Source: Adineta vaga
Lineage: Eukaryota; Rotifera
Assembly: GCA_021613535.1 (NCBI GenBank)
Contig: CP075494.1
Location: 2,914,001 to 2,978,000 of the forward strand
Length of the DNA: 64,000 bases
Direction: 5' to 3'
This document shows positions 41,403 to 51,684 of the stretch, piece by piece. How positions within the stretch are numbered: the first letter of the stretch is position 1; each line of letters opens with the position of its first letter. Made by a program: the position numbers and the translations under genes. The notes under the pieces were generated by a model, which was not told where the DNA came from, did no database searches, and was given only the letters and a program-made list of their open reading frames with translations.

Positions 41403-43569
41403 TTACAACTTCTTTTTTACACGTTCGAGGTTTTGTCTTCGATTTACAAGATCAGGATGATTGTCAGGTAGCGAATGTTCTCCAATTTGTACAGCACGCT
41501 CATAAAATGAACAAGCTTTTAAATAGTCACCCATGTTATCATATAACAAACCGATGTTGTTAAAGGATGAAGCCAAACCAGGATGATTTGAAGGAAGTGA
41601 TTGCTGTTTAATTGCAAGAGCTTTTTCATAACATGAAAGTGCTTTTGGATAGTCAGCCATTTTGTCATATACCACACCCATATTATTGTAGGATTGAGCG
41701 AGATCAGGATGATTAAGAGGAAGTGATTGTTGTCGAATTATAAGAGTTTTGTCATAATAGAAAAGTGCTTTTGCATACTCGTCCATATTTTTATAGACAA
41801 TACCGATGTTGTTGTAGGACACAGCTAAAGCAGGATGATTAGAAGGAAGTGATTGCTGTAGAATTGCAAGAGATTTTTCGTGAAATGAAAGTGCTTTTGG
41901 ATATTCACTCATATCGTTATACATCAAACCGATGTTGTTGTAGGATGAAGCCAAATCAGGATGATTTGGAGGAAGTGATTGTTGCAGAATTGCAAGCGCT
42001 TTTTCGTGATATGAAAGTGCTTTTGGATAGTCAGCTATATTTCTGTATACTACGCTGACATTGTTGTATGAATTAGCCAAGTTAGAATGATTAAGAGGAA
42101 CATTTTTCTCTTCAATTTCAATTGATTTTTCAAAGAATGTTATTGCCTCTGGATATTTTCCTTGATTACGTTTGATCGAACCAAGCTGATGAGAAAGTGG
42201 TGCTTTTTCACTCTCCTCCGTTGTTTGATCTAGTAACATTCGATAAACCTCTTCGGCCTTGTCATTTTGACCCAATTTACTTAGTACCTGACCCAATCTA
42301 TACCATCCTTTGGAGTATGGGAAACTTTCTTCTCGAATACGATCAGTAAGTGCACTTAATTCTTTGTCGTTATCACTTGTAAGTGTTAAATTTACTTCAT
42401 ACAATCTGTTACTGGCATCCATTGGTTTGATATCATGAACACGAAATACACTGTGCATGGAAAACAACACTTCATCTTCGTTTGGGAAATAACTAATACT
42501 ACGAATAGAAGCAAACGGTATTGTTGTTTGTCTTGGGTCAATTTCCATTATAAACAGAACTCCTACTAAATCTGGATTTGTTGTTGGATTTTGAGCAAAA
42601 GGCAGTGAAACTTGTAGAACCTTGCTGGTGGACAGGAAGTTGTTAAATGACATTAATCCTCCTTGTGTTTGTTTTAGTTGTTCAAAATCGGACTTTGATA
42701 AACCTTGTCCACGATAAACTGTAAATATCTGAGCAGTATATTGTTCCTTGTGCACTTTCGCAATGTGTCGGTAGAGATCATTAATAAAGAATCCCATTCG
42801 TGTGATAATATCACCATTTATCTCTCTCAATGCACGATTAAGCATAGGATAGAGAACACTTTCCTTCGTATACCACCATATAGGTGTGTTTCGATGATAT
42901 TTTTGTACCAATTGTTCGATATTCTTCAGTTCTACTTTATTGTCAATCAATGCATCCGGACAATATTGAACAAATTCTTCAATGTGTGCATTGTCAAAAT
43001 CGATGCTTAATAATATTTCTTTCAGGATTTGTGTGTACATAAAAGATGGATCGAGTTGATCTAATCTCTTGCCGGATGCCATGAAGCTCATAGACATTGC
43101 ATTTTGTTCACATTGTTGAGCTGCTTGTTTAAGACCTTGACAGATGGATTTTATTTCTATGAAAACTCCCTTTATTTTGAGCCATTCTTTAGCCCATTTT
43201 TCATGCCGCATCTTGTTGCCACAAAGGATGAAAATCGAATCTACTTGGAACATGTCATGCACACGCGGTACGATATATTGCCCAAGCCTTACGGTCTTTT
43301 ATCGTTTCGATGAATTCAATGCATTGATCAATATCTATGAATATATTAACATCAGTGACAATACGTTGTAATTGAGTGATTATGTTCTGGCACTCTTCAC
43401 TATTGTCATCAATGTTGCTATCTAACCATATGAGAAGGACATTTTGCACATTTTGAATATCGATACATCGACGTTCACGTGCGTCTTTTGAAACTATGGA
43501 TGCGTGTTGAGTTGTATTGACGCTGCTTGCTTTGTTAGTTACCATTGATTTTATGTTTGTTATGTGCAA
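41403..43569 (-). CDS. ADP-ribosyltransferase + kinesin-light-chain-like TPR protein, with a frame break near 43270
   Basis: The main open frame (41403-43262, 619 residues) holds an ART domain (about 110-290) with the R-S-E layout: YRGQ, FLSTS and EDEVLF. At least six 42-residue TPRs of the kinesin-light-chain type follow (NHPDLASSYNNIG, PKALSYHEKALAI and similar). Mono-ADP-ribosyltransferases modify arginine on target proteins, and the TPRs probably choose the partner. The N-terminal part (43255-43569, start 43569 or 43545) is in another frame. The sequence can be read two ways: a 49-nt intron with GTAAGG donor and CCAAG acceptor, or a small deletion that broke the frame. In the second reading the would-be intron keeps a conserved-looking GQYIVP..HDM segment, so I favour a lesion. 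The ART family is expanded in bdelloids. Confidence 0.75.
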
Positions 43570-44454
43570 CGTGAATAAAAGTTTTTTTAAAAATGAGTAA
43601 CGACAGAACGAACAAAATGACTTCTTTTGCAGGTCTCTACTTATAAGATGTTTTTTTCTTTTCTTTTTCGTTATTGCACAATAAGAGCATGTTTTTCTCT
43701 GCTGCTCTAAAGAACATAAGCATGCCAGTAAAATCTGAAAGTTCTGTTCAATTGAACTTTCGATTTAGGTTTTAAGTTAAAACTTTTACAATAGGCATTA
43801 AGACTGTTAATAAATGAGGGAAGTTTGAACAGCTTTCTTTTATTCATATCAAAAGGATCGAGATAAAGTTATTCTATAACTACTATTCCTGTATACATAG
43901 ATATCAAAGGACGGTATTATGATTTTCGCCATATTCAACTGTGATACAATTTTTTTAATCTGAGGATGTGGGGTGAGAATTTCTTCGATCACCATGCCAA
44001 GTCTCAGTCGACCTTCCTTTGGACCGACGGGTGCTTCATGAAAACTTTGGTGATCATATAGCTATTATAGGGATTGAATGCATAGCGAAAAGACAAACAA
44101 ATAAACATTCTTCTTGATATATGTAAATGAAATTGAATGTTCTCGACTGAAATTGACATTAAACAAACGATTAATGTGACAGACAGAATGAAAAAGCAAA
44201 ATAATATTTGACATCTTTTGCGAAATTCACATATATTTTTCGAAGAAAAGTGAGGGAGTGTAAATTTTAAGTCGAGACTTTTTTCGATCCCCTTCATTAC
44301 AGACAAGTCTTTGTTCCAGACAGGGTAGATACCATTACAAACAAGGCACCGCTCATGATGGTTAATGAGAGACCGATGACTGCGGGTCAGCACTAATCCT
44401 CCTCCCCGCTATCCGTTACAGAAATTTCCACTACTCTTCATTACAAGAACAATC
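43570..44454. other. Intergenic region with dispersed repeat
   Basis: No gene. Contains a degenerate telomere-like patch (TGAGGATGTGGGGTGAG, 43961-43977) followed by the third copy of the 70-bp module (44008-44130). The 129-codon minus frame at 44004-44393 lies on this repeat and is not supported. Confidence 0.5.
44008..44130 (+). repeat. 70-bp dispersed module, copy 3, with conserved tail
   Basis: GTCGACCTTCCTTTGGACCG through TGAATGCATAGCGAAAAGAC and a TTCTTCTTGATATATGT end; matches 14229-14345. As at 14.06 kb, a telomere-like patch lies just upstream. Confidence 0.55.
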
Positions 44455-44461
44455 CAACTTT

Positions 44462-44506
44462 TTCAAACAAGAAACCAAGTCGATGGAAAAAAGATCGTCT
44501 CGTAAT
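44462..44506 (+). pseudogene. Fragment of the DUF3431-like gene
   Basis: About 45 bp matching 49213-49257 (AACAAGAAA.CAAGTCGATGG, AAAAAAGATCGTCTCGTAATC) with few differences. Homology stops exactly where the foldback element begins. Confidence 0.8.
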
Positions 44507-44552
44507 CTTGAGGGTGGGTGTGAGCATGTCTTTTACAGACACCCGCATACCA
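44507..44552. repeat. Telomere-like foldback element at a rearrangement junction
   Basis: CTTGAGGGTGGGTGTGAGCA then TGTCTTTTACAGACACCCGC. It begins at the last base of homology to the 49.2-kb gene, so it was inserted at, or used to seal, the breakpoint. Confidence 0.75.
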
Positions 44553-44600
44553 AGAAAATATTCAAAAACATCATATATTCATACTCTTCTTAAAGTAAAT

Positions 44601-44860
44601 CCAGACGAACTGTATAAAACAAAAAAAACTCTAACATTGAAATAATTAAGATAATAAAGTCGATTATGAATTCTAGTTGTTGATGGAACAGCAATTCCTT
44701 TTTCTTGTAAATCATTAACAATTTCATCATTGAATACATCTAATTGTTCTTCATCGAGATCTTTTAATTCATTTGGTTTTAATACACTATAGTTGATGTT
44801 TCACTAACAATAATTCTACATGACGTTTCTTGAGAAAATTGAAATAATTGAATCATCAAA
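44601..44860 (-). pseudogene. Mosaic fragments of the PLP decarboxylase gene
   Basis: 44601-44655 matches the decarboxylase 3' flank (46726-46785). 44656-44790 matches codons near its C-terminus (46890-47015), with the last exon bases between them deleted. About 44797-44850 matches an internal part near 47858-47910. The pieces keep the minus-strand order but have lost at least two stretches, and they carry frame-breaking differences, so nothing functional remains. Confidence 0.82.
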
Positions 44861-44904
44861 AGTGAAAAAGTATGATTAAAAGAAAATAAAGAAAACTTTT
44901 ATTT

Positions 44905-46431
44905 CTATGACGATTGAAAAATTTGGTTAAAAAGAGTTATCGAAGGAATAAACCAATAATTTCCTGTTAATGGTGTTGAGAAATCCATGATTCGATCATA
45001 AATTCCATCATTAATTCCAAGCATACTATCGAGTTGTTTTTCATGTTTATGAGGATTAGAAGCATAGGAGATAAAGAATAATCCATGCTCTTTCATATCT
45101 CCATATGGAAGAGATTGTCGAACTACTTTAATATCGACTCCATTCTCTTTGAGATCCGTTCGAGACACATGAGAGATTGGAATTTTTGGTCGTATCTTTT
45201 CACTATCTTCTCCTTTTGTTCTTCCAATAACATTGGCTTGTTCTTCGTCTGACAATCTAAATATCGTATATGATTATATTTATAATCAACTTTCATTATT
45301 ATCGATATAACTATAACATACTCATTCCATGCGGTTAAATTGTGTTTCCACTTTTGTGTTAGCGCAAAAGAACCTCCGACATGAATAGGTTCATCGTCTT
45401 CTTCTCCTATAAGTGCGGCTTTGGCCTGAAAAAAGTATATGGTAAAAGAGCTCATCGACTGTTATGATGCTATTCAATACCCTTTGCTCATCAACCTTTG
45501 GATTTTCATTACCATCTTCGAAACCTGTAAAATCTTGCGATAGTCCATTTGTCTTCGAACTCATATATGCATAGCCAAATGTATCATCTAACTTAGCAAT
45601 ATTTCGGACAGGAATGGACTGACAGAATTGTCGACCAAGTTCAAAGCAAAGATCTTTTCGATTACTTCGAATATGAACAAGTATATCACCACCTAAAATT
45701 TTCAATCATACTTAATCTCTTTGAATAGATCTCAACTTAATTCACTTTAAGTGACGTTACCTGTATGTGGCATTATTTTTCCTATTGAATTCTTTTTTTC
45801 TTGAAATTCCATCAAAGATTTTGGTAGGGAAATATTCATTCGAGTAAGCCATTCTCGAGATTTTTTATATCCAATCCCGAGCGTTGCTTCCAAACGACAG
45901 CCTTTATGTCGTTGAGAAACTGTTTTTTTGAGTATTGGTAGATTTGCACAAGCTTTCAAAACTGTCTTGTCATCTTCATTGGATAGGTGAACTGAAATGA
46001 TATACTGAACGTGTTAATAAATAGTTTAATTATCCGAGGATTGAAGAAAGTTTCTACCAATGATATAAAGAGCATGTTCAAAGAGATCGAATGGTGTTAA
46101 AATTCCAGTTTGACAATGGTATGTCTTCGAAAAAGCGATACTGATTTGTTGAATACTATTGGGATCTGGTGAATCTGAATTATTAACGATGTTGTGATCA
46201 TCTCCTATAGAACATATTTCGTCGATAAAATGCGATATTTCGCAAGATTGATGGAGAAATTGAAATCTTTTATTTTTTATTTTTAAGATTTTTCTTACCC
46301 TTGGTGATGATCAATAGTTTCTTCGAAAGATGTTTTACCTTCAATTTATCAAAATAATTTTTCTCACCACTACTGATTAAATGTAAGTTTTGATGAGCAA
46401 CGTTCTCATCTATGTGAATTGGTTGATTCAT
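44905..46431 (-). CDS. DyP-type (dye-decolorizing) heme peroxidase
   Basis: Six exons can be followed from ATG 46431 (MNQPIHIDENV) to the stop at 44905. Diagnostic pieces in order: SIAFSKTYHCQTG..TPFDLF, MPHTG|GDILVHIRSNRKDLCFEL, the distal catalytic GFEDGNENP (the GxxDG motif with Asp), the insert AKAALIGEEDDEPIHVGGSF, QANVIGRTKGEDSE, the proximal heme region ISHVSRTD, and RQSLPYG with a conserved Arg. The end is LDSMLG ... GNYWFIPS, as in typical DyP proteins. The enzyme uses H2O2 to oxidise dyes and phenolics. DyPs are common in bacteria and fungi and rare in animals, so horizontal origin is plausible, but the introns show it is well established. No signal peptide, so probably cytosolic. 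Confidence 0.87.
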
Positions 46432-46774
46432 GATACTGTCGAAAAATGAAAAAAACTAACATGAAAAAGTATCATCAACCATTTATTGCTTTCACATATA
46501 CATCACCTTTTAACAAAAAAAAGATAAGAGCGTTGTTGAGTTTTATCTATAATTTGAAAAAGAAATGAGAAAATATAAATAGGTAGAGATATAATATAAC
46601 TTCTTAGGAGACCAGAGGGTGGGTGTGGATGTAGGTATCTCTTCTGCAGTCACACACATTCTCAAAATAATATCTGTTTGAAAACATAAAAAATAGTAAA
46701 TTTGTTTTTCTTTTAATTTTTAAGGGAGTCCAAACGAACTGTATAAAACAAGAAAAACTCTAACATTGAAATAA
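46432..46774. other. Intergenic region with foldback element
   Basis: Short spacer between DyP and decarboxylase genes, with the element at 46615-46666. Confidence 0.5.
46615..46666. repeat. Telomere-like foldback element (CTTCTGCAGTCACA subtype)
   Basis: GAGGGTGGGTGTGGATGTAG then GTATCTCTTCTGCAGTCACA and CACATTCTCAAA; core matches 12830-12883. Confidence 0.65.
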
Positions 46775-48452
46775 TTAAGATAATTTATTCATCAAAGAAA
46801 TTCTCGATTGACATAGATCAATGAGAGAAGAAATAAAAACATGAAAATCGGATAAATTTGTTCGATGATTTGTAAGACAAATTCGAATAAAAAGTCGATT
46901 ATGAATTCTAGTTGTTGATGGAACAGCAATTCCTTTTTCTTGTAAATCATTAACAATTTCATCATTGAATACATCTAATTGTTCTTCATCGAGATCTTTT
47001 AATCTATTTGGTTTTAATCGAAAATTCACGATATTTAATGAAACGGGACTAAATACATGAATGAATTCATATTTTGATAAAAGATTTGCTAAATATTGTG
47101 CTTGATCACAATTATTTTTGATTGATTCACCTAATTTATTCATTCCATGTTCTTTAATAGTAAACCAAACTTTCAACGCTCGACATGGTCTTGAAAGTTC
47201 AATACTCATATCACAAAACCAAGGTGTATCTCCCGCAAAACCTCGTTTTGTTCCAACTAAATAATGACGTGGTGATGAAAATGTCTCTTGAAGTTTCTTC
47301 ATATTTCTTACAAGAAGACATCCAGCTGCATATGGAACATGTAACCATTTATGAAAATCAAATGCTAATGAATCAGCTTGATTTAAACCATTTATTAAAT
47401 TTTGACGAGTTTTATCCAAAACAATAAAACTTCCAAATGCTCCATCAATATGAAACCAAATGTCATTCTCTTTTGCAACACTCGATAGAGATTGTAAATC
47501 ATCAAATGCACCCGTACTGACTGTACCTATTAAAGATGAATAAGTCAATTGATTTAAAGAATTCTTTATGTATTTTACCTGCATTTCCAACAATACAAAA
47601 AGGAATGAAACCTTTCTCTCGATCTTCTTTAATCATTGTTTTTAATGATTCGATATCAATTTGAAATTGATCATTAACAGGTATTAATCTTAATGCTTCA
47701 TTTCCTAAACCTAATAATTCCATGGCTTTTGCAATACAAACATGTGTTTGTGTTGAACAATATGCAACAAATTGAATTCCTAATGAAATTAAACCTTTCT
47801 CTCGTATTTTATCTAACGCATGATGACGTGCAACAGCTAAACAGATCAGCGCAGCCATCGATGTTCCACTAACAATAATTCCACCTGAAGTTTCTTTCGG
47901 AAATTGAAATAAATCTACCATCCATTGAATAACTTGTCTTTCAATCAAAACTCCGCTATGACTACAAAGGCCAACATTAGAATTCATTGTTGCTGTCATC
48001 ATTTCAGCAATTAAACCACCAACTGTTCCTGAACCATGTACCCAACCCCAAAATCTTGGATGTGTATTTCCACCACAGTAAGGTAAAACATCATTTGTTA
48101 TATCTTCACAAACTTCTTCTAAAGATTTTCCTTCGTTTGGTAGATTTTCTGTTGTTAAACGTTGTCGAACTTCTTGAGGTAAGGGTAACCATGCTGGTCT
48201 TTCACGAGATTTTTCAAGAAAATCTAATGAAATATCAAGCATTTGATGTGCTTGAGCACGTGTTGATTTCCAATCAATTGGATCTAATGTCACTGACAGA
48301 GATTCATTGTCATTCTTCTTAATATCATTCGTTAATAATTGATCGATGGAATTCAATAATAATGAATTATCTTCAAGAATATTTTCATCATATGATCTTT
48401 TCATATAATCGTTAAATCTTTCCATAAATTCGTCTTCAAATAAATTTGTCAT
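46775..48452 (-). CDS. Group II PLP-dependent amino-acid decarboxylase
   Basis: Exons 47579-48452 and 46775-47526 join in frame to about 541 residues, start at 48452. Hallmarks: NTHPRFWGWVHGSGTVGG substrate-side segment, GTSMAALICLAVARH, HVCIAKAMELLG, the PLP aspartate in FHIDGAFGSF, and the Schiff-base lysine in SLAFDFHKWLHVPYAAG. The C-terminal part keeps HNRLFIRICLTNHRT. The family covers aromatic-amino-acid, glutamate and sulfinoalanine decarboxylases; the exact substrate cannot be called. The gene is closer in look to bacterial and plant-type aromatic decarboxylase-like proteins with GWVxGSG than to animal DDC, so horizontal origin is possible. Fragments of it lie at 44601-44860. Confidence 0.9.
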
Positions 48453-49049
48453 TTTGTCTTTTTCGAATAAAATACATTAGAAAATTCAATTATATTTATA
48501 TAGACAAATGAAAAATGACAAAGCAAGATAGAATCATGACATAAAAAATACAACGAATCGTCATCATGATATATCAAACAGAATATATAAATGCATTATC
48601 ATTTAAATACTATTTGCCGAATTGATGATTTTGAAAAAAAACATCTAAAATTGTATTTTTACTCGAAGACAAACGTTCATATTTATAGATTAGAATTCAA
48701 GGTAATCTAATCAATTCTTCCGGGAGAATATGGTAGATGAATTATAATCACAAATAAATGTACTTGAAAAACATCTTAAAGAATTGATATATAAGACTGA
48801 CGTAAGGTAAAAAACCAATCTTGAGTCATTAAAGAACAAAAGAAATATGAAATGACAAATTTAAAAAGAAAAAAGATTAGAAAAGGAATTCATTCTCTTT
48901 TTCTTCATTTTTAAAATTGAGATTGACAACAAATGAAATGTTTTACTTCGAAGAGAGAACGAAAAAGAAAATCAATGTTTCAAAATCGTTTTTTCTTTTT
49001 CTTTTAAAATAAACATGAGAATTTCTTTCAAACAAAAATTCGTCTCTAA
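48453..49049. other. Intergenic region (divergent promoters)
   Basis: AT-rich spacer between divergent genes; no repeat or gene seen. Confidence 0.5.
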
Positions 49050-50103
49050 ATGAATCAAATTAACATTCAGTAAGTCTTTTTTTCTTCAAACTAAAGATAA
49101 AACTTCGAATGAATTGAATATCTTTAGAAAATTTTATTTATTTTTAATCTTTATTGGAATATTATTAATTCTCAATCTTTATAAACTACAACGAATTTCA
49201 TCGATTAAAACTTCAAACAAGAAATTAAGTCGATGGAAAAAAGATCGTCTAGTAATCATTCCAGCAATTTATAAAGAAATCGATTGGTTAAATCATACGA
49301 AATGGCCATCCTGGTTACGTTATGGACTTGATTTATTTAATAAAAATCGCAAAAGATCGTATGATGTTTATTTATATCAACGATTAGATCCCAATTCGAA
49401 TTCACCATTCAATTGGCCATATTGTAAGAATGTTCACGAAGAATCAGGTGTTTATTTAAAATTTATATATGATTTTTATCATGATTTACCTGATAAAATG
49501 TTATTTATTCATGCAGAACCATTTAAACATTCATTTACTCCTATTGAAGCAGCACATTGTATTCGTGATGATGTTTATTATACAACAATCAATGATCTTT
49601 GGATTCAAAATCGTCCATGGGTATCGAAACTTCGTGATCCAATTGATAATCATACATTAATTTATAATTGTGCAAAATATATCTTGAGTTTATTTGGATT
49701 TGATGGTGATTCTCAATTAAATCCACATAATATTCAACCAAAAGAACATAGTCTCATTTCAGCAATGTGTTGTGCACAATTTTATGTACGAAAAGAACGT
49801 ATTTTACATTATACATATGAACAATGGTCATCAGTTTATAATGCAAGTCTTCAACCATATTGTACATCACCATTAGATCAAGAACTACCTGGTGGTGTTG
49901 GAATGAAATGGTTTGGTGGAAGTTTAGAATTCCTGTGGCATGTTATACTTGGTCTTTATCCAACTTATATGTTACCACCAAAAGAAAGAACGACAACGGA
50001 TTTATGTCATTCTTTTCGTTCATCTTGTAGCGGTTCTTTATGTCGAAAAATACCGCTTCGATTTCTTATTCATGAACTTCCGAATTCAAATAAATCAGAT
50101 TAA
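49050..50103 (+). CDS. Type II membrane protein, DUF3431-like
   Basis: A 20-nt first exon (49050-49069, encoding MNQINI plus two bases) splices with a GTAAGT donor to 49128-50103, giving 331 residues. Without this splice the frame has no ATG. An N-terminal transmembrane anchor (FYLFLIFIGILLILNLY) follows directly. The lumenal domain has RLVIIPAIYKEIDWLNH, then NVHEESGVYLKFIYDFYHDLPDKMLFIHAEPFKH. This resembles the DUF3431 pattern (GRE..YL.(F/H)I...Y..LPD...FLHG.P..H), known mainly from fungi and some protists and suspected to be glycosyltransferase-like. Six or more cysteines in the C-terminal half suit a Golgi/secretory location. The catalytic role is unproven. Confidence 0.72.
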
Positions 50104-50272
50104 TTTTCTTGAAAGTACGAATAAGCAAAGAAATCTGTTCGTTGTTAATAGTGTAAAACTCGAAAATTGATTTGATCTATTCTCAATAGACTTCTGTCCT
50201 CATCCACATATTTATTCGTAATCAAATTAGTAATTGAAGATCAGAGATGAATAAAGATAAAAGTCAACGACA

Positions 50273-51211
50273 TTATCTCATGTTAGTAAAACAATAAGAA
50301 TATAATCTCTGTAAGATTTGCATTGTTTGTTGACGAAAAGATTTAGAAACAATGAAATAAACATAAAAAATCGTCGTTTGAGGAATATGTCTAATAAGAT
50401 AAAATAAACTGAATAGAAATTGTTCAAGATTATTTGTTGGATATTCTGTCAATTGTACATAAATATTAAAAGTAAGTATGATCGATGAACAAAACACATA
50501 AATTAAGATTTCAATAACAAGTATCTTAGCCATTTGACGATTTCGTTTTGGTTTATGAATATTTGTACATATTGAACCAGTAGCAACAACAGGATGAATA
50601 CGTGTTCGATATAAATTTCTCAATGTTAAAGTACCAAATATACTCAAAAAAATTAATGGACAAATTGAATTAAATATAAGTGAATTAAAAGTAGCAAATT
50701 TTCGATAATTCTCTTGTTTATAATAACACATTGAGAAACCCGGGAAAAGCTCATAAAAATCAGCAAAAATAATTATTTGAATATAATATAAAAGAATAAG
50801 AGTTGTAACGACAGTAATAGATATATAAGCCAAACGATGTGTACTACGTTGTCGTATCAATGCATTTGATGAAGTAAATAATGTACGATCCATTGAAGCT
50901 AAGACAAGATAATATGAAGATAAAACAATTGAGATTGTTCGAATATAATAATAGATTTTACAATTTATTATACCAAGAGTTGTTAAATCGATGGAGAAAA
51001 AATGAGTTAATAATGCTTGAAATAAATTTGTATATAAAACGATTAGATTGATGAAATTAAATACAAAAAGATAAATTGAACCAGGATTTTTTCGCATTGA
51101 TTTTTGAATAAATATAAAACAATTTAGAATACCACCAATAGTACCTAAACATAGTAGTGTAGGACCAACTATATCATATAAATGATGAATAATATTTGTA
51201 TAAGAACTCAT
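50273..51211 (-). CDS. Rhodopsin-like GPCR
   Basis: Single exon, 312 residues, start 51211. TM1 GPTLLCLGTIGGILNCFIF, TM2 with NLIVLYTNLFQ, TM3 ending VLASMDRTLFTSSN (DRT in the DRY position), basic third loop (IHKPKRNRQMAK), and TM7 FYVYFIVSKSFRQQ. No intron before the C-terminal tail, unlike the 36-40 kb pair, so it belongs to another subgroup. Seven transmembrane helices are clear; ligand unknown. Confidence 0.85.
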   Translation of the reverse strand: MSSYTNIIHHLYDIVGPTLLCLGTIGGILNCFIFIQKSMRKNPGSIYLFVFNFINLIVLYTNLFQALLTHFFSIDLTTLGIINCKIYYYIRTISIVLSSYYLVLASMDRTLFTSSNALIRQRSTHRLAYISITVVTTLILLYYIQIIIFADFYELFPGFSMCYYKQENYRKFATFNSLIFNSICPLIFLSIFGTLTLRNLYRTRIHPVVATGSICTNIHKPKRNRQMAKILVIEILIYVFCSSIILTFNIYVQLTEYPTNNLEQFLFSLFYLIRHIPQTTIFYVYFIVSKSFRQQTMQILQRLYSYCFTNMR

Positions 51212-51684
51212 TAGATTAAATATTACTATAATAAAATGAGATAAATGTAGGATATAAAAAAATAAGTTTAGATGTATGTAAAGATCAGATGATTATGCAT
51301 CGTTTAACAAAGTTATTTAATTCTTTTTATAATTAATTATCAAAAATACTCATGAGATAAACGAACAAAAACTCGACTAAGTATCTTTTCCTTTTCTTTC
51401 TTTATTATTCTCTATCTACACATAATACAGTCGAGCCACTCCTGCATGCACATCATCAACACTTAGGAAAATATCCACTTTACGGAGATGCTCATTATCG
51501 AAACGTTTTCATTATTTTTCTCTCATTCTATTGTACGACTATACAAAGCTCCTTTTTTTATTTCCGACATTCTAATCAAAGTAAAATTAGCTTTTTATAA
51601 AATAATCATGAAGAATTCTTTTAGATTCGACATCACTTATAACTTGATTAATTTAAGAACATTTTGTAATTAAAAACGATGTTA
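51212..51684. other. Intergenic region
   Basis: Spacer with the GPCR promoter and the 3' end of the lyase gene; a 61-codon plus-strand frame is not supported. Confidence 0.45.

Noticed and set aside
44004-44393. 129-codon minus-strand open frame
   Set aside because: Lies on a dispersed repeat copy; no start context, domain or homology seen.
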